A stretch of 64,000 bases of DNA from the NCBI RefSeq assembly GCF_020037125.1, contig NZ_JAIQDG010000027.1, positions 1-64,000 on the forward strand, given 5' to 3'. Both the position numbers and the translations under genes were made by a program. The notes below the pieces were generated by a model, which had not been told where the DNA came from, made no database searches, and saw nothing but the letters and a program-made list of their open reading frames with translations. Origin of the DNA: Myxococcus sp. RHSTA-1-4. Lineage in GTDB: Bacteria > Myxococcota > Myxococcia > Myxococcales > Myxococcaceae. Positions 44,391-53,463 of this stretch are shown in pieces (positions within the stretch are counted from its first letter, which is position 1; every line of letters begins with the position of its first letter).

Positions 44391-45596
44391 ATGGGAGAAA
44401 TCATCCGGGTCGCGTTCGACGCGGTCCTCGCCAACAAGCTCCGGTCGCTGCTGACGATGCTGGGCATCGTCATCGGCATCGCCGCGGTCATCACCATGGT
44501 CGCGCTGGGTGAAGGCGCGCAACGCTCCGTGGCGCAGCGGCTGCAAACACTCGGCACCAACGTCCTCACAGTGCGCCCCGGGCAGGCCTTCCAGGGCGGC
44601 CTGGGCCGGGGACAGGCGTCGATGGCCGTGGATGACGCGGAAGCGCTGCGCGAGAACCCGCGCTACGTCCAGGCCGTCGCTCCGGAAATCGAGTCGCGAT
44701 TCCAGGTGGAGTACGGCGCCAGCAACGCCAACCTGTCCGTCGTGGGAACGTGGCCGTCCTACTTCGACATCAACCAGGGCACGGTGGTCCAGGGCCGCCT
44801 CTTCACGGACGCGGAGGACCGGGGCCGCCGCCGGGTGGTGGTGCTCGGCGCGCTCGCGGGCACCCAGCTCGGGCTGAAGGACTCGTCGTCACTGGTGGGA
44901 GAGACCCTCCGCATCCGCGGCATCCCCTTCGAGGTCATCGGCGTGCTGGCGGAGAAGGGAGCCCAGGGCTTCTCCAACCCGGACGAGAGCCTCTACATCC
45001 CCCTGGCCACCGCCCAGTTCCGGGTGATGGGCACCGACCGCATCCGCTCCATCGCCGTGCAGGCGGTGGACGAGAAGTCCATGGACAATGCGATGGCGGA
45101 GATAGACCTGGTGCTCCGGCGCGAGCACCGGCTGCGGCCGGAGGAGCAGGCCGACTTCAACATCCGCGACCAGGCCTCGCTGCTCACCACCATGCAGGAG
45201 ACCACGCAGACCTTCTCCCTGCTGCTGGCCGGCATCGCCGCCATCTCCCTGCTCGTGGGCGGCATCGGCATCATGAACATCATGCTCGTGTCGGTGACGG
45301 AGCGGACGCGGGAGATCGGCCTGCGCAAGGCGCTGGGCGCCACCGGCATGGACATCCTGCTCCAGTTCCTCGTGGAGTCGCTGGTGCTGTGTCTGGCCGG
45401 TGGCACGCTCGGGCTGCTGCTGGGCGTGGGCGGCGCCGCGGTGCTTCAACGGGTCGCGGGCTGGAGCGTGGTCGTCGCTCCCGAGGCCATCGTCGTGGCC
45501 ATCGCCTTCTCCGCGTCCGTGGGCGTGTTCTTCGGCATCTGGCCCGCCCGGCGCGCGGCGAGCCTCGCTCCCATCGAGTCGCTGCGGTACGAGTAG
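44391..45596 (+). CDS. MacB-type permease (sigma-54 operon)
   Basis: A 401-residue permease: N-terminal membrane segment (LRSLLTMLGIVIGIAAVITMVAL), periplasmic domain, then three segments with LLVGGIGIMNIMLVSVTERTREIGLRKALGA. Unlike the operon at 0.2-6.7 kb, this one has a single permease, so a homodimer as in MacB is expected. It is the last gene; a perfect hairpin follows 7 bp after the stop. Confidence 0.92.
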   Translation: MGEIIRVAFDAVLANKLRSLLTMLGIVIGIAAVITMVALGEGAQRSVAQRLQTLGTNVLTVRPGQAFQGGLGRGQASMAVDDAEALRENPRYVQAVAPEIESRFQVEYGASNANLSVVGTWPSYFDINQGTVVQGRLFTDAEDRGRRRVVVLGALAGTQLGLKDSSSLVGETLRIRGIPFEVIGVLAEKGAQGFSNPDESLYIPLATAQFRVMGTDRIRSIAVQAVDEKSMDNAMAEIDLVLRREHRLRPEEQADFNIRDQASLLTTMQETTQTFSLLLAGIAAISLLVGGIGIMNIMLVSVTERTREIGLRKALGATGMDILLQFLVESLVLCLAGGTLGLLLGVGGAAVLQRVAGWSVVVAPEAIVVAIAFSASVGVFFGIWPARRAASLAPIESLRYE

Positions 45597-45603
45597 CGAG
45601 GCC

Positions 45604-45630
45604 GGCCCGCCGCACCCATGGCGGCGGGCC
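45604..45630 (+). terminator. Terminator hairpin of the efflux operon
   Basis: GGCCCGCCGC-acccatg-GCGGCGGGCC, a perfect 10-bp stem 7 bp past the stop of the permease gene, without a U-tract. Confidence 0.65.
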
Positions 45631-45716
45631 TGGACCGCGGGGCTCACTCCGTGACGTAGACCGAGGAGCGGTCTGGGGCGCAGGCGCCGGGCGCGTGTCT
45701 CCACCCCGGCCCGGAG

Positions 45717-47183
45717 CTACTTCGCGGCGCCTCCCGCCTTCTCCAGCCGCTTGACGGTCTCCGCCGCGTTCACATTGGAGGGGTCCAGCTCCAGGGCGCG
45801 GCGATAGTTCACGAGCGCCTGCTCCTTGTTCCCGCTCACCAGGTACGCCTCACCCAGGCTGTCATGGGGATTTCCACTGTTGGGAAACATCTCCACGTTC
45901 AGCTTGAAAATTTCAATCGCATCCAACGCTCTCCCGGACATGAGCAGCCGGTAGCCGACGCCGTTGAGCTGCCCTTCGGAGAAGTCGTACTCGGCCGCCT
46001 TCGTCGCCTTCAGCGCCTTGTAGCGGGCGATTCCCTCCGCCACGGGCGCCTTGTCGAGAGCCTCCAGCACGGCCTCGGCGACGGGCTTCCGGGGCTGCTG
46101 GGGCTTGATGCCGTGCAGGATGCTCAGCAGCCCGCGCGCGAGCGCATCGAGCTTGTCGCCGCGCGACGTGTTGTCCAGGAGGACGACCAGCTCCTTGCGC
46201 TCCGGTGCCCGGACGAGCAGCGAGCTGAAGCCGTTGATGCCCCCATCGTGGAGGGTGGTGGAGACCTCCGTCTTGCCATCGTCCAGCTTGAAGGGCCGCA
46301 CCTCCCAGCCATAGCCGTACTGGCTCAGCCCCGGGGTGAACATCCGCTGCTTCAGCGGCGCGGGCAGCAGCGTGTCCGTGTAGAGCGCCCTGTCCCAGAG
46401 GTAGAGGTCCTCCACCGTGGAGTACAGCGAGCCGGAGGCATAGGGAATCGACATGTCCAGGTAGGGCGCGTTGACGTACCCGTCGGGCCCGAGCTGATAC
46501 CCGCTCGCGCGCTTCGGGAGCACCGCCATGGTGACGTCGTAGCCGGAGTTCTTCATCCCCAGCGGGGCGAAGATGCGCTGCCGCACCGCCTCCGCGTACG
46601 GCATCCCGGTGACCTTCTCGATGATGGCGCCGAGCAGGTGGTAGCCGGAGTTGCTGTACGCCCACTTCGTGCCGGGCTCGAACTCGAGGTCGCCGCTGGC
46701 GAACTTCTTCACGAACTCCGCCACCGGATAGGGATTGCGCGACTCGCGCTGGAAGAACTCGGGCGTCGTGTAGCTCGGGATGCCGGAGGTGTGGTTGAGC
46801 AGATGGGCAATGGTGACGCGGCTGCCCGTGTCCTTGCGGTAGTCCGGCAGGTGCGTCGTGAGGGTGTCGTCGAGCTTGAGCTTGCCCTCGGCGACGAGCT
46901 GCATGACGACCGTCGCCGTGAAGGGCTTGGTGACGGACGCGATGCGGAACTTCGTGTCCGTCGTGTTGGGCACCTGCCATTCGAGGTTCGCCTGGCCGTA
47001 GCCCTTCTTGAAGATGATGCCCTTCTCGCCGGCGACGAGCACCGCCCCGTTGAACTGGCGCAACTGGTGGTACTTCGCGACGAGCCGGTCGAGCTCCTGC
47101 TGCCGCGACGCGGCTTCGGCGGCGGGCACGGCCAGCGCGAACACCAGGAGCACGCCCGCGGCGCGTGCATTGAGCCATTTCAT
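45717..47183 (-). CDS. Beta-lactamase-fold serine hydrolase with TPR tail
   Basis: A 488-residue protein. A signal peptide (GVLLVFALAVPAAEA) is followed by a class C beta-lactamase/DD-peptidase-like domain with nucleophile motif S83-V-T-K86, Y176-S-N178 (YxN) and HDGGIN as the third motif. Residues about 365-488 form a C-terminal extension with two TPR-like helix pairs (LMSGRALDAIEIFKLNVEMFPN, YLVSGNKEQALVNYRRALELDPSN). Such proteins are peptidases, esterases or carboxypeptidases acting in the periplasm; true beta-lactamase activity is unlikely. The start at 47181-47183 gives the signal peptide. Confidence 0.88.
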   Translation of the reverse strand: MKWLNARAAGVLLVFALAVPAAEAASRQQELDRLVAKYHQLRQFNGAVLVAGEKGIIFKKGYGQANLEWQVPNTTDTKFRIASVTKPFTATVVMQLVAEGKLKLDDTLTTHLPDYRKDTGSRVTIAHLLNHTSGIPSYTTPEFFQRESRNPYPVAEFVKKFASGDLEFEPGTKWAYSNSGYHLLGAIIEKVTGMPYAEAVRQRIFAPLGMKNSGYDVTMAVLPKRASGYQLGPDGYVNAPYLDMSIPYASGSLYSTVEDLYLWDRALYTDTLLPAPLKQRMFTPGLSQYGYGWEVRPFKLDDGKTEVSTTLHDGGINGFSSLLVRAPERKELVVLLDNTSRGDKLDALARGLLSILHGIKPQQPRKPVAEAVLEALDKAPVAEGIARYKALKATKAAEYDFSEGQLNGVGYRLLMSGRALDAIEIFKLNVEMFPNSGNPHDSLGEAYLVSGNKEQALVNYRRALELDPSNVNAAETVKRLEKAGGAAK

Positions 47184-47261
47184 TCGAACCCCCTGCGTAG
47201 GTGGAGACCCGGTTGGACGGGGCCCCACCCTCTTCCCACAGGGGGAACAGCACGCACAAGA

Positions 47262-47294
47262 AGCCCGCCCGGTCATCAGGCGACCGGGCGGGCT
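47262..47294 (-). terminator. Terminator of the FN3 zinc-peptidase gene
   Basis: A perfect 13-bp stem AGCCCGCCCGGTC / GACCGGGCGGGCT with a 7-nt loop. Read on the minus strand it is followed by TTCTTG, as a rho-independent terminator would be, 15 bp beyond the peptidase stop. Confidence 0.8.
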
Positions 47295-47309
47295 GGGGCA
47301 CGGCCGGGG

Positions 47310-50300
47310 TTAGCGAGTGGCTCTCGCCCGCCCCTGCTTGGACGGCTTCGGAGCGTCGCCCGAGGCCACCGCGGCCGCCACGCCGAAGACGACGTCGTCG
47401 TGGTCATCGTAGATGCCGAAGCTGCAGCTCGCCTGCAGGCTGCTGGCCTCCACGAACTGCGCCCGGATGGCGTGCTGCCCGGCGCCGCTTCCCACGGTGA
47501 AGGTGTGGCTGAACGTCTGCGCGCCGCTGGCGGTGCAGGCCAGACCCGTGGCGAGCGACGACCACGTCGGAAGGCCCGGGGTCGGCGTGTAGTACAGGTT
47601 CAGCTTGTCCGTGGCGTCGTAGCACCAGACCGTCACGTCCACCTTCACCTGCTTGCCCGGGGTGATGGGCCCACCGTCCACGCTCTTGAGCACGACGCGG
47701 TCGATGCTCTCGTCGAAGTGGTAGAAGCCCCACGGGCCATCCGGGCAGCCATCGAGCGTGTTGGGTTCGTTGGGCTCGGCCCCGAGGAACTGGCTGCCAC
47801 GGCTGTTCACGATGGTGCCCGTGTCGCACCCGCACCCGGTGCCGCAGACCGGCGTCCCGAGCGAGGCGTCATAGGAGGCGAGCGCCACCGTGCACGTGCC
47901 ACCCTCCTGGGTGTTGAAGCTGAAGGGGGCGCTGTAGCTGCCCGCGCCGCAGCCATTCACCGCGCGGGCCCGCCAGTAGTACCGGCTGCTCGCGGTGAGC
48001 GCGGGGGAGACGGTCCACGTGCTGGTCGCGAGTGCCGTGGCCGAGCGCACCACGTTGGTGAAGCCGGAGTCCGAGGCCACCTGCACCTCGTAGGAGGTCG
48101 CCCCCGTCACGTCGCTCCAGTCGAGCACCGGGGACAGCGCGACGCCCTCCGCCGTGTCCGCGGGGCTCGCCAGGGCCGGGCTCGCCGGCGGGGTGCACGT
48201 CTGGTCCGTGGTGGTGAAGCGGAAGGCGGCGCTGTAGGTCCCGTTGGCGCAGTTGTTCACCGCGCGGACGCGCCAGAAGTACTGGGTGTTCGCCGTGAGC
48301 GCGGACGGGACGGTCCACGTGGAGCCCACCGTCGTGCCGGAGCGCACCACGTTGGTGAAGGCGGAGTCCGTGGCCACCTGCACCTCGTAGGAGGTGGAGC
48401 CCGCCACGTCCGCCCAGTCGAGCGCCGGGGCCAGCGCGACGCCCGTGGCCCCGTCCGCCGGAGCGGAGAGCGTGGCCACGCCGGGCGGCGTGCAGGGCCC
48501 ACCCGGCGTCGCGCAGACACAGGCCGCGGCCGGGCCGTAGCAGGCGCTGGAGCTGGCCGGGACGACCGAGTAGCAGTACCGCCGGTCGTTGGCGACCTCG
48601 CCGTCGGTGTACGCGGTGCCGGTGACGGTGGCCACCTTCGCCTTGCCGAAGTCGCAGCCGGCGTAGCCCTCCGTCTTCATCACCCAGTACTCGCTGGCGC
48701 CGGCCACCGCATTCCAGCTCAGGGCCACCTGCCCGTCGCTGCCGGTGGCGGTGGCGGTGGGCGCGGCGCTCGGACCGCTCGCGCAGCCCGAGTTGGCCGG
48801 AGCGGGCGTGTTGCAGGCGATGCCGTGGCGGTTGAACGCGGCATGGATGGCCGTCATGTGCGGCGTGCCGTCGTTCAGGTTGCCGTTGTCGTCGTCCGCG
48901 GCCAGCCACTGCATGTAGCCGTGGCTCGCGCCGCAGCCATCCGAGGTGCCCGCGGTGCAGTTGCAGGCGTGCCACGAGCCGATGTTGCCGCTGCCCTGGT
49001 AGAAGATCTTGTTGCCGATGATGAAGGCGGTGTTCGAGTCGTAGTTGAACGGAGGCGCCTGGAGGTCCCTCGCCACCAGGTCCCACGCGGCCTGGCGGGC
49101 GGGCGCGGCGGCGCAGTGCACCTGGCGGCCGCAGGGGCCGGTGCTGGAGCTGCACTTCGTGCACACGAAGTTCTGCGGCGTGGCCGGCGTCTGGTTGGCG
49201 TGGGCCATGTAGTCCGCGTCGCGCACGCCCGAGCACTTCGTGTTGCACCAGGCCGCGCCCGTCTGGGCCTCGTTCTGGTTGTAGCCGGTGCCGTCCGGCG
49301 TCTTGCCGCAGCCGCGGTCGCTGGTGTGGAAGAAGCCGTAGCCCACGCAGGAGGCCTGCAGGCGGTAGATGGACGCGATGTCCGCGTAGCCCTCGGAGGA
49401 GTTGCTGAGGGCGCCGCCGGAGTCGAAGTCATCCATGCCGTGGCCCCACTCGTGGTCGAACACGGCGGCGATTTCGCCCGTGTTCCGGCACCCGCCGCCG
49501 CTCCGGTAGAAGTTGATGGTGGAGCCGTTCCAGAAGGCGTTGCAGGTGCTGTTGATGTTGACATTGGCGGTGAGCTGGCCCTGCAGCCAGGTGTTGTTGG
49601 GGAGCCAGCCGCGGGCCAGCTCGGCGATGCGGTTCACCTCGTAGAAGGCGGAGCGCGATGCCGGCGTGTTGCCCGCCCCGCCGCCACCCGTGGTGCAGTC
49701 ATGCTGGCCGTTGGTGCCTCCCATCTGGACGTTGCCGGTGGAGGAGCTGAAGCTGACGGAGCCGCAGGTGTCGCTGACGCGGACGTACTTGCCGGCCAGG
49801 GTGGTGGTGACGTTGCCGGAGCTGTAGTTGAAGACACCGGCGCCGTCCGTGAAGTTGTTGGGCGACGCGAGGCCCGTGTTGGCCCACGGCATGGGCGTGT
49901 CGACCTGCATGGTTCCGCACGCCTCGTTCTGGGTGCAGATCTCCGTGCTGGTCAGTGGGTAGATGCCGCCCTTGATGGTGGCGTCCAGGTAGTGGTTGTC
50001 GTCCTCGAGGGCCAGCACCTCACCGGTGTGGGCGTCCACCGTCACCTTCCAGCGCTCCTGCTCACCGGGGTTCTGGAAGCCGTAGGTCCACACGAGTTGG
50101 TGGCGGTAGCCCTCGCCGAAGCCCTTGGCGTCGGCGTTGGCCAGGGGGGCGAGCTCCAGCTCGGGCTGCATCCAGAGCTGGCCCGGAGTCTCCAGGAGCC
50201 CGAAGCGCTCGCCGCCGGCCGTCAGCGCCTGCTGCGCGGCCAGGGTGGGCTTCGTGGAAGCGGTGGCGTTGCTCCAGGCCTCGGTGCCGATGAGCACGAG

Positions 50301-50861
50301 GTTGCCGTGGTTGATGGTGGCCACGAGCCGGCCGTGGCGGACGGGGATGCCCTGGAGCTGCTGCGGGATGAGGACGTGCCAGAGCGTGTCGGTGACCTGC
50401 GTCACGCGGGGCTCACCGAGCTGGAGCAGGTCCACGCCCAGGGCGGCCTGGTTGTCGCTGATGAACTTGAAGAGCAGGTCCGCGACGACGGCCTCGTCCA
50501 CCTTCCCCACGGAGCGGCCGAGCTGCTGGTGGACGGTGGAGAGGGTGACCTTGTTCCCCACGCCCGTGCCGGGGATGAGGGGGATGGCGCCCTGGATGGC
50601 GGAGGGCGTGCCGGTCAGCGGATCCAGGTACACGTGGAAGTCGCGGCCATTGCGCGCGAAGAAGTCGTCCCAGGCGCTCGGCCCGAGGCGCTCGAGGTGG
50701 ACGCGCGCCTCCTCCAGGGGCACGTTGGAGATGGGGAGGTATAGCTCGGGCTTGAAGAAGGCCTGACTCGCCAGCGTGCTCTGCTGGGAGGGCTGGAAGG
50801 CCCAGCCCAGCGCGCTGAGACACAACGCGAGACAGGCGACCCACTTCGACGCGTGGCGCAT
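47310..50861 (-). CDS. Secreted zinc metallopeptidase with two fibronectin type III domains
   Basis: About 1183 residues. A signal peptide (LALCLSALGWA) and a propeptide resembling the FTP/PepSY inhibitors of secreted proteases (about 25-300) precede the catalytic part with HEWGH at 470-474 and candidate third ligand E490 (SSEGYADI), 16 residues after the second His. Twenty or so cysteines in 300-660 suggest disulphides. Residues about 790-990 hold two tandem FN3 domains, each with the YEVQVA-DS-FTNVVRS block. The last 190 residues are a beta-sandwich ending in a basic tail. The start has GAGGAG 7 nt upstream. The family is gluzincin-like but I do not recognise a named group. Confidence 0.82.
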   Translation of the reverse strand: MRHASKWVACLALCLSALGWAFQPSQQSTLASQAFFKPELYLPISNVPLEEARVHLERLGPSAWDDFFARNGRDFHVYLDPLTGTPSAIQGAIPLIPGTGVGNKVTLSTVHQQLGRSVGKVDEAVVADLLFKFISDNQAALGVDLLQLGEPRVTQVTDTLWHVLIPQQLQGIPVRHGRLVATINHGNLVLIGTEAWSNATASTKPTLAAQQALTAGGERFGLLETPGQLWMQPELELAPLANADAKGFGEGYRHQLVWTYGFQNPGEQERWKVTVDAHTGEVLALEDDNHYLDATIKGGIYPLTSTEICTQNEACGTMQVDTPMPWANTGLASPNNFTDGAGVFNYSSGNVTTTLAGKYVRVSDTCGSVSFSSSTGNVQMGGTNGQHDCTTGGGGAGNTPASRSAFYEVNRIAELARGWLPNNTWLQGQLTANVNINSTCNAFWNGSTINFYRSGGGCRNTGEIAAVFDHEWGHGMDDFDSGGALSNSSEGYADIASIYRLQASCVGYGFFHTSDRGCGKTPDGTGYNQNEAQTGAAWCNTKCSGVRDADYMAHANQTPATPQNFVCTKCSSSTGPCGRQVHCAAAPARQAAWDLVARDLQAPPFNYDSNTAFIIGNKIFYQGSGNIGSWHACNCTAGTSDGCGASHGYMQWLAADDDNGNLNDGTPHMTAIHAAFNRHGIACNTPAPANSGCASGPSAAPTATATGSDGQVALSWNAVAGASEYWVMKTEGYAGCDFGKAKVATVTGTAYTDGEVANDRRYCYSVVPASSSACYGPAAACVCATPGGPCTPPGVATLSAPADGATGVALAPALDWADVAGSTSYEVQVATDSAFTNVVRSGTTVGSTWTVPSALTANTQYFWRVRAVNNCANGTYSAAFRFTTTDQTCTPPASPALASPADTAEGVALSPVLDWSDVTGATSYEVQVASDSGFTNVVRSATALATSTWTVSPALTASSRYYWRARAVNGCGAGSYSAPFSFNTQEGGTCTVALASYDASLGTPVCGTGCGCDTGTIVNSRGSQFLGAEPNEPNTLDGCPDGPWGFYHFDESIDRVVLKSVDGGPITPGKQVKVDVTVWCYDATDKLNLYYTPTPGLPTWSSLATGLACTASGAQTFSHTFTVGSGAGQHAIRAQFVEASSLQASCSFGIYDDHDDVVFGVAAAVASGDAPKPSKQGRARATR
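47901..48494 (-). repeat. Tandem 297-nt duplication encoding FN3 domains
   Basis: Two in-frame units, 48198-48494 and 47901-48197, each 99 codons starting at CTPP. Blocks such as YEVQVA(T/S)DS(A/G)FTNVVRS are nearly identical, pointing to a fairly recent internal duplication. Confidence 0.8.
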
Positions 50862-51261
50862 GCGGTTCTCCTCTGGAGAGGCGCCCCACACCGGGAGCGC
50901 GTCCCCAGTCGAACCCGCCGTGCGTCGTGACAGAAACGTTATTTTCAGGAGATGTTATCTGGGCCAGTAAGGCGGATTTAACGGCTATTTACGATATTCA
51001 CTGGTTGACACTGGCTCGCTCGCTCCGCGCCCGCGACAACACCGTCGGCGGTGCGGAGTTCAAGGACACCGTCCTGTTCTCTCCAAGTTGGACGAGGACT
51101 GACAGTGATGACATCCGCGGGATGACTTGACGCCAATGACAGATATCCAGACATGCAAATGCACGCAGCATCCGGTAGCGCCCCCCGAGGCGTGAGCGTA
51201 TAGCTGCATCGTTTCGTCAGCAGCCTTGGCGACCTTCTTCAACCCCAAGGAGAACCCACCC
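50862..51261. other. 400-bp divergent intergenic region with an A/T-rich core
   Basis: 50935-51010 is clearly lower in GC than anything around it and probably contains promoters for the zinc peptidase (minus) and the small secreted protein (plus). TTGACG at 51127-51132 is a possible -35 without a convincing -10. No gene is visible. Confidence 0.45.
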
Positions 51262-51954
51262 ATGAAGAAGCGCAATGCCATCGCGGGTTGGACCGCGGCC
51301 GCCAGCATGGTCCTGGCAGCCGGTGTCACCGCACACGCCCAGACCTCGAAGGAGCGCAAGATGCCAGCAGCCAGTGCCGCCCAGACCGCCAGGACGACCG
51401 CCTCGTTCAGTGGCTTGACGCCCGAGGGGTACAAGCAGGTCTCCACGAGAGAGGTCACCGTCGATGGAGAGCGCGCCACCCTGACCCGCTTCGAGCGGCA
51501 GGACGGGCGCAACACGGGGCTCGGCGGTGAGCACTTCAGCCTGGTGGTCAACGAGGCCGGCCTGCTGAAGGGCTTCGCGCACATGGACCTCGCCTACGAG
51601 AGCGACAAGCTGCCCTCCCGGGAGCGCACCCGGGAGATCGCCATGAGCTTCCTGAAGGAGTACGCGCCCGACCTGCTGCCGCGCATGGAGATCAGCTGGA
51701 TCGAGCCCCATGACGAGCCGGTCCGTGTCACGCGCCAGGGGCGCCCGGAGCTCGTCACCGTGACGGGAATGAAGGTCAAGATGCGCAACACCGAGGACGG
51801 TCGCTGGTTCTGGGTCATCGTCGGGACGAACGAGAAGGTCATGGTGTTCGAGCGCGACATCGTGTGGATCACCATGCCCGGCCACCGTCAGACGGAGAAG
51901 TGGCTCCACGACAGCTGGCTGGCCGCGCGGGATTCGAAGAAGTCGGCGCGCTGA
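51262..51954 (+). CDS. Unknown small secreted protein, 230 aa
   Basis: A signal peptide (GWTAAASMVLAAGVTAHAQ) is followed by an alpha/beta domain with several short repeats of charged strands (YKQVSTREVTVDGERATLTRFERQ, LVTVTGMKVKMRNTEDGRWFWVIVG). I do not recognise the family. AAGGAG lies 11 nt before the ATG. Beyond the TGA, another frame stays open for 19 codons and encodes a lysine-rich tail ending KTKSKR, similar to this gene's own DSKKSAR end, so a past frameshift near the 3' end is possible. Confidence 0.65.
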   Translation: MKKRNAIAGWTAAASMVLAAGVTAHAQTSKERKMPAASAAQTARTTASFSGLTPEGYKQVSTREVTVDGERATLTRFERQDGRNTGLGGEHFSLVVNEAGLLKGFAHMDLAYESDKLPSRERTREIAMSFLKEYAPDLLPRMEISWIEPHDEPVRVTRQGRPELVTVTGMKVKMRNTEDGRWFWVIVGTNEKVMVFERDIVWITMPGHRQTEKWLHDSWLAARDSKKSAR

Positions 51955-52145
51955 GCGGCAGCGGAGCCGCCGAGGAGAGCGCGGCCGCGCGCAAGACGAA
52001 GTCGAAGCGCTGAGCCGAACGCCGGGGCGGCGGACTCGCGGAACCCGTCCGCTGTCCCGGTCCAAATTCCCGCGCTTCCTCGTGAACGCCAACAAGCTCC
52101 AGCTCGGCCCCGGTGGTGCGCGCCAGGGGACGCGCAGCAGTCCCC

Positions 52146-52904
52146 TCAGCGCGGAGTGACACGCCCGCCGATCTCCGGGAAGCGCTCGTAGGCCCGCTTA
52201 AGCGCGTCCAAGTGGGCGCGGTCATCGAGATGAAGCGGTGCCTCCGTGAGCTGCACCACCCACCCGCCCGATGCCGTGCGCCGCGCCCGCGAGAGCAGCT
52301 CGGCGTCGCGCGAGGGGTCTGGGAATCCGATGGCGCGTGCGGCAGCGGCAGACCAATAGTTCAGCCACCCGAGGTAAAAAGGAATCTCGGGCGAGCGGAT
52401 GTGCTCGAAGAGCTTCAGGGCGGGCAGCCCCCGGCGTGGGGACGGCGGCCCCCCCTGCGTGGGTGCTGTCTGATACGCGATATCCACCGCAGCGTCGTAT
52501 GGCGTCGCGCGCCCCCACAGCGCACACGCCCCCTCCGCCACGCTCTCAAGCACCGCCGCCGCTGACGCGCTCACGCGCTCGTCCAGTGGCAGTTCCGCAT
52601 GCACCTCAAACAGGGGCTGACCGCCTGGGCTGAAAAGTCCATCTCTTCCACTACCATTAACCGTCACGGGGTAGCTCTCGTCCCCATTGCACAGGATAGG
52701 GAATTTCCCGTCCCGCGTCTTTTCTGCGAGCCACGCATCGCGCTGCGGCAATGCGATGGGACGCCCGCTGTCGGAGATCCGCCACTCCAGGCGCAAGCCG
52801 GGGAGCGCCTTTTCCATCCCATGGACGATATCGAGCGTCCGACGGTCGTTGCCCACCAGAGCAGGCGCGTAGACGATGATGCCGAGGCTGCTTTGCGTCG
52901 TCAT
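52146..52904 (-). CDS. Probable immunity protein (myxobacterial DUF5953-like)
   Basis: A 252-residue soluble protein. The C-terminal core FYLGWLNYWSAAAARAIGFPD ... GGWVVQLTEAPLHLD ... LKRAYERFPEIGG is one I associate with small myxobacterial families annotated as immunity or DUF5953/DUF3396-like proteins; this rests on memory of the family and not on a search. The N-terminus (SLGIIVYAPALVGNDRRTLDIVHGMEKALPGLRLEW) fits such alpha/beta folds. Its ATG overlaps by 4 bp the stop of a truncated upstream gene, the layout of toxin-immunity pairs. The start is MTTQSS at 52902-52904; a longer start 34 codons upstream lies inside the toxin fragment. Confidence 0.6.
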   Translation of the reverse strand: MTTQSSLGIIVYAPALVGNDRRTLDIVHGMEKALPGLRLEWRISDSGRPIALPQRDAWLAEKTRDGKFPILCNGDESYPVTVNGSGRDGLFSPGGQPLFEVHAELPLDERVSASAAAVLESVAEGACALWGRATPYDAAVDIAYQTAPTQGGPPSPRRGLPALKLFEHIRSPEIPFYLGWLNYWSAAAARAIGFPDPSRDAELLSRARRTASGGWVVQLTEAPLHLDDRAHLDALKRAYERFPEIGGRVTPR

Positions 52905-53067
52905 CGTTTGCACCCCGTGACGACGATATTGAGGGACTGATCCCGTTCCAGCAGCGCCTCTTTGTGCGCTTGGGTGCTCACCCCAATCATGTAGCCATAT
53001 CCGCATGCCGCCGCAGCTCTTCGCTCCTCTCTTATCTGCTCCATTTCCTTCTCGATCTCCCGGAACC
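52901..53067 (-). pseudogene. 3' fragment of a probable toxin gene, cut by an IS
   Basis: Read on the minus strand, 55 codons are open from the IS boundary at 53067 to a TGA at 52901-52903 that overlaps the immunity gene's ATG. The peptide includes EKEMEQIREERRAAAACGYG and YMIGVSTQAHKEALLERDQS and ends in NIVVTGCKR. No start codon is left. The sequence resembles C-termini of myxobacterial polymorphic-toxin-like proteins that precede DUF5953-type genes (recollection, not verified). The rest of the gene is not found to the right of the IS cluster. Confidence 0.6.
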
Positions 53068-53403
53068 TGTCAACGCGGATGAGACAGTGAGTTCGTGAGA
53101 TTACTGCGCACTCTCCTGAGAAGTGGAGAGCCGCGCGGGGTCGTTTATCCAGACGATGTTCGGCAGCACCTGCGGCTTGGGTGCACCGCGCGGGAATCGC
53201 TCGGGGTGAGCAGCGTAGGCGGCGGCAAGCACGGCGGCCCGGGCCGCGAGGCGCTCGGCGGCCAGGCCGTGGTGCACGTCGTGGGGCGTGAGCAGGCTGA
53301 GGCTGCCGTGGTGGTGCTCCTCGTTGTACCAGCGGAAGAAGTCGCCGCAGAAACCGCGGGCATCCTGGAGGCAGCCGAAAGTCTGGGGGAAGTCCGGCCG
53401 GTA
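53068..53403 (-). pseudogene. Remnant of an IS3-type element (orfB C-terminus and right end)
   Basis: The minus strand carries the last about 100 codons of an IS3-type orfB, with YRPDFPQTFGCLQDARGF and FFRWYNEEHHHGSLSLLTPH followed by AAYAAHPERFPRGAPKP, stopping at 53101. Beyond the stop, 53068-53090 (TGTCAACGCGGATGAGACAG) reads as its terminal inverted repeat. The reading frame breaks just before YRPDFP at 53403, where the complete IS begins. It is about 50% like the orfB at 54.0-55.1 kb, so it is a different, related element. Confidence 0.75.
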
Positions 53404-53463
53404 CCCCCTGTGCCAGCGTAGTTGTCGCCCGGACCGCGAGGCCGGCAGAAGCACCCAGGGGGC

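Noticed and set aside
45864..50744. A 1626-codon open frame on the + strand
   Set aside because: It is antisense to the serine hydrolase and the FN3 peptidase, has an H/V/R-rich shadow composition and no domain. Both minus-strand genes have clear motifs.
51016..51035. GTTGACACTGGCTC as another IS end
   Set aside because: It resembles the sequence around the IS3-like right end for only about 9 bases and has no transposase nearby.
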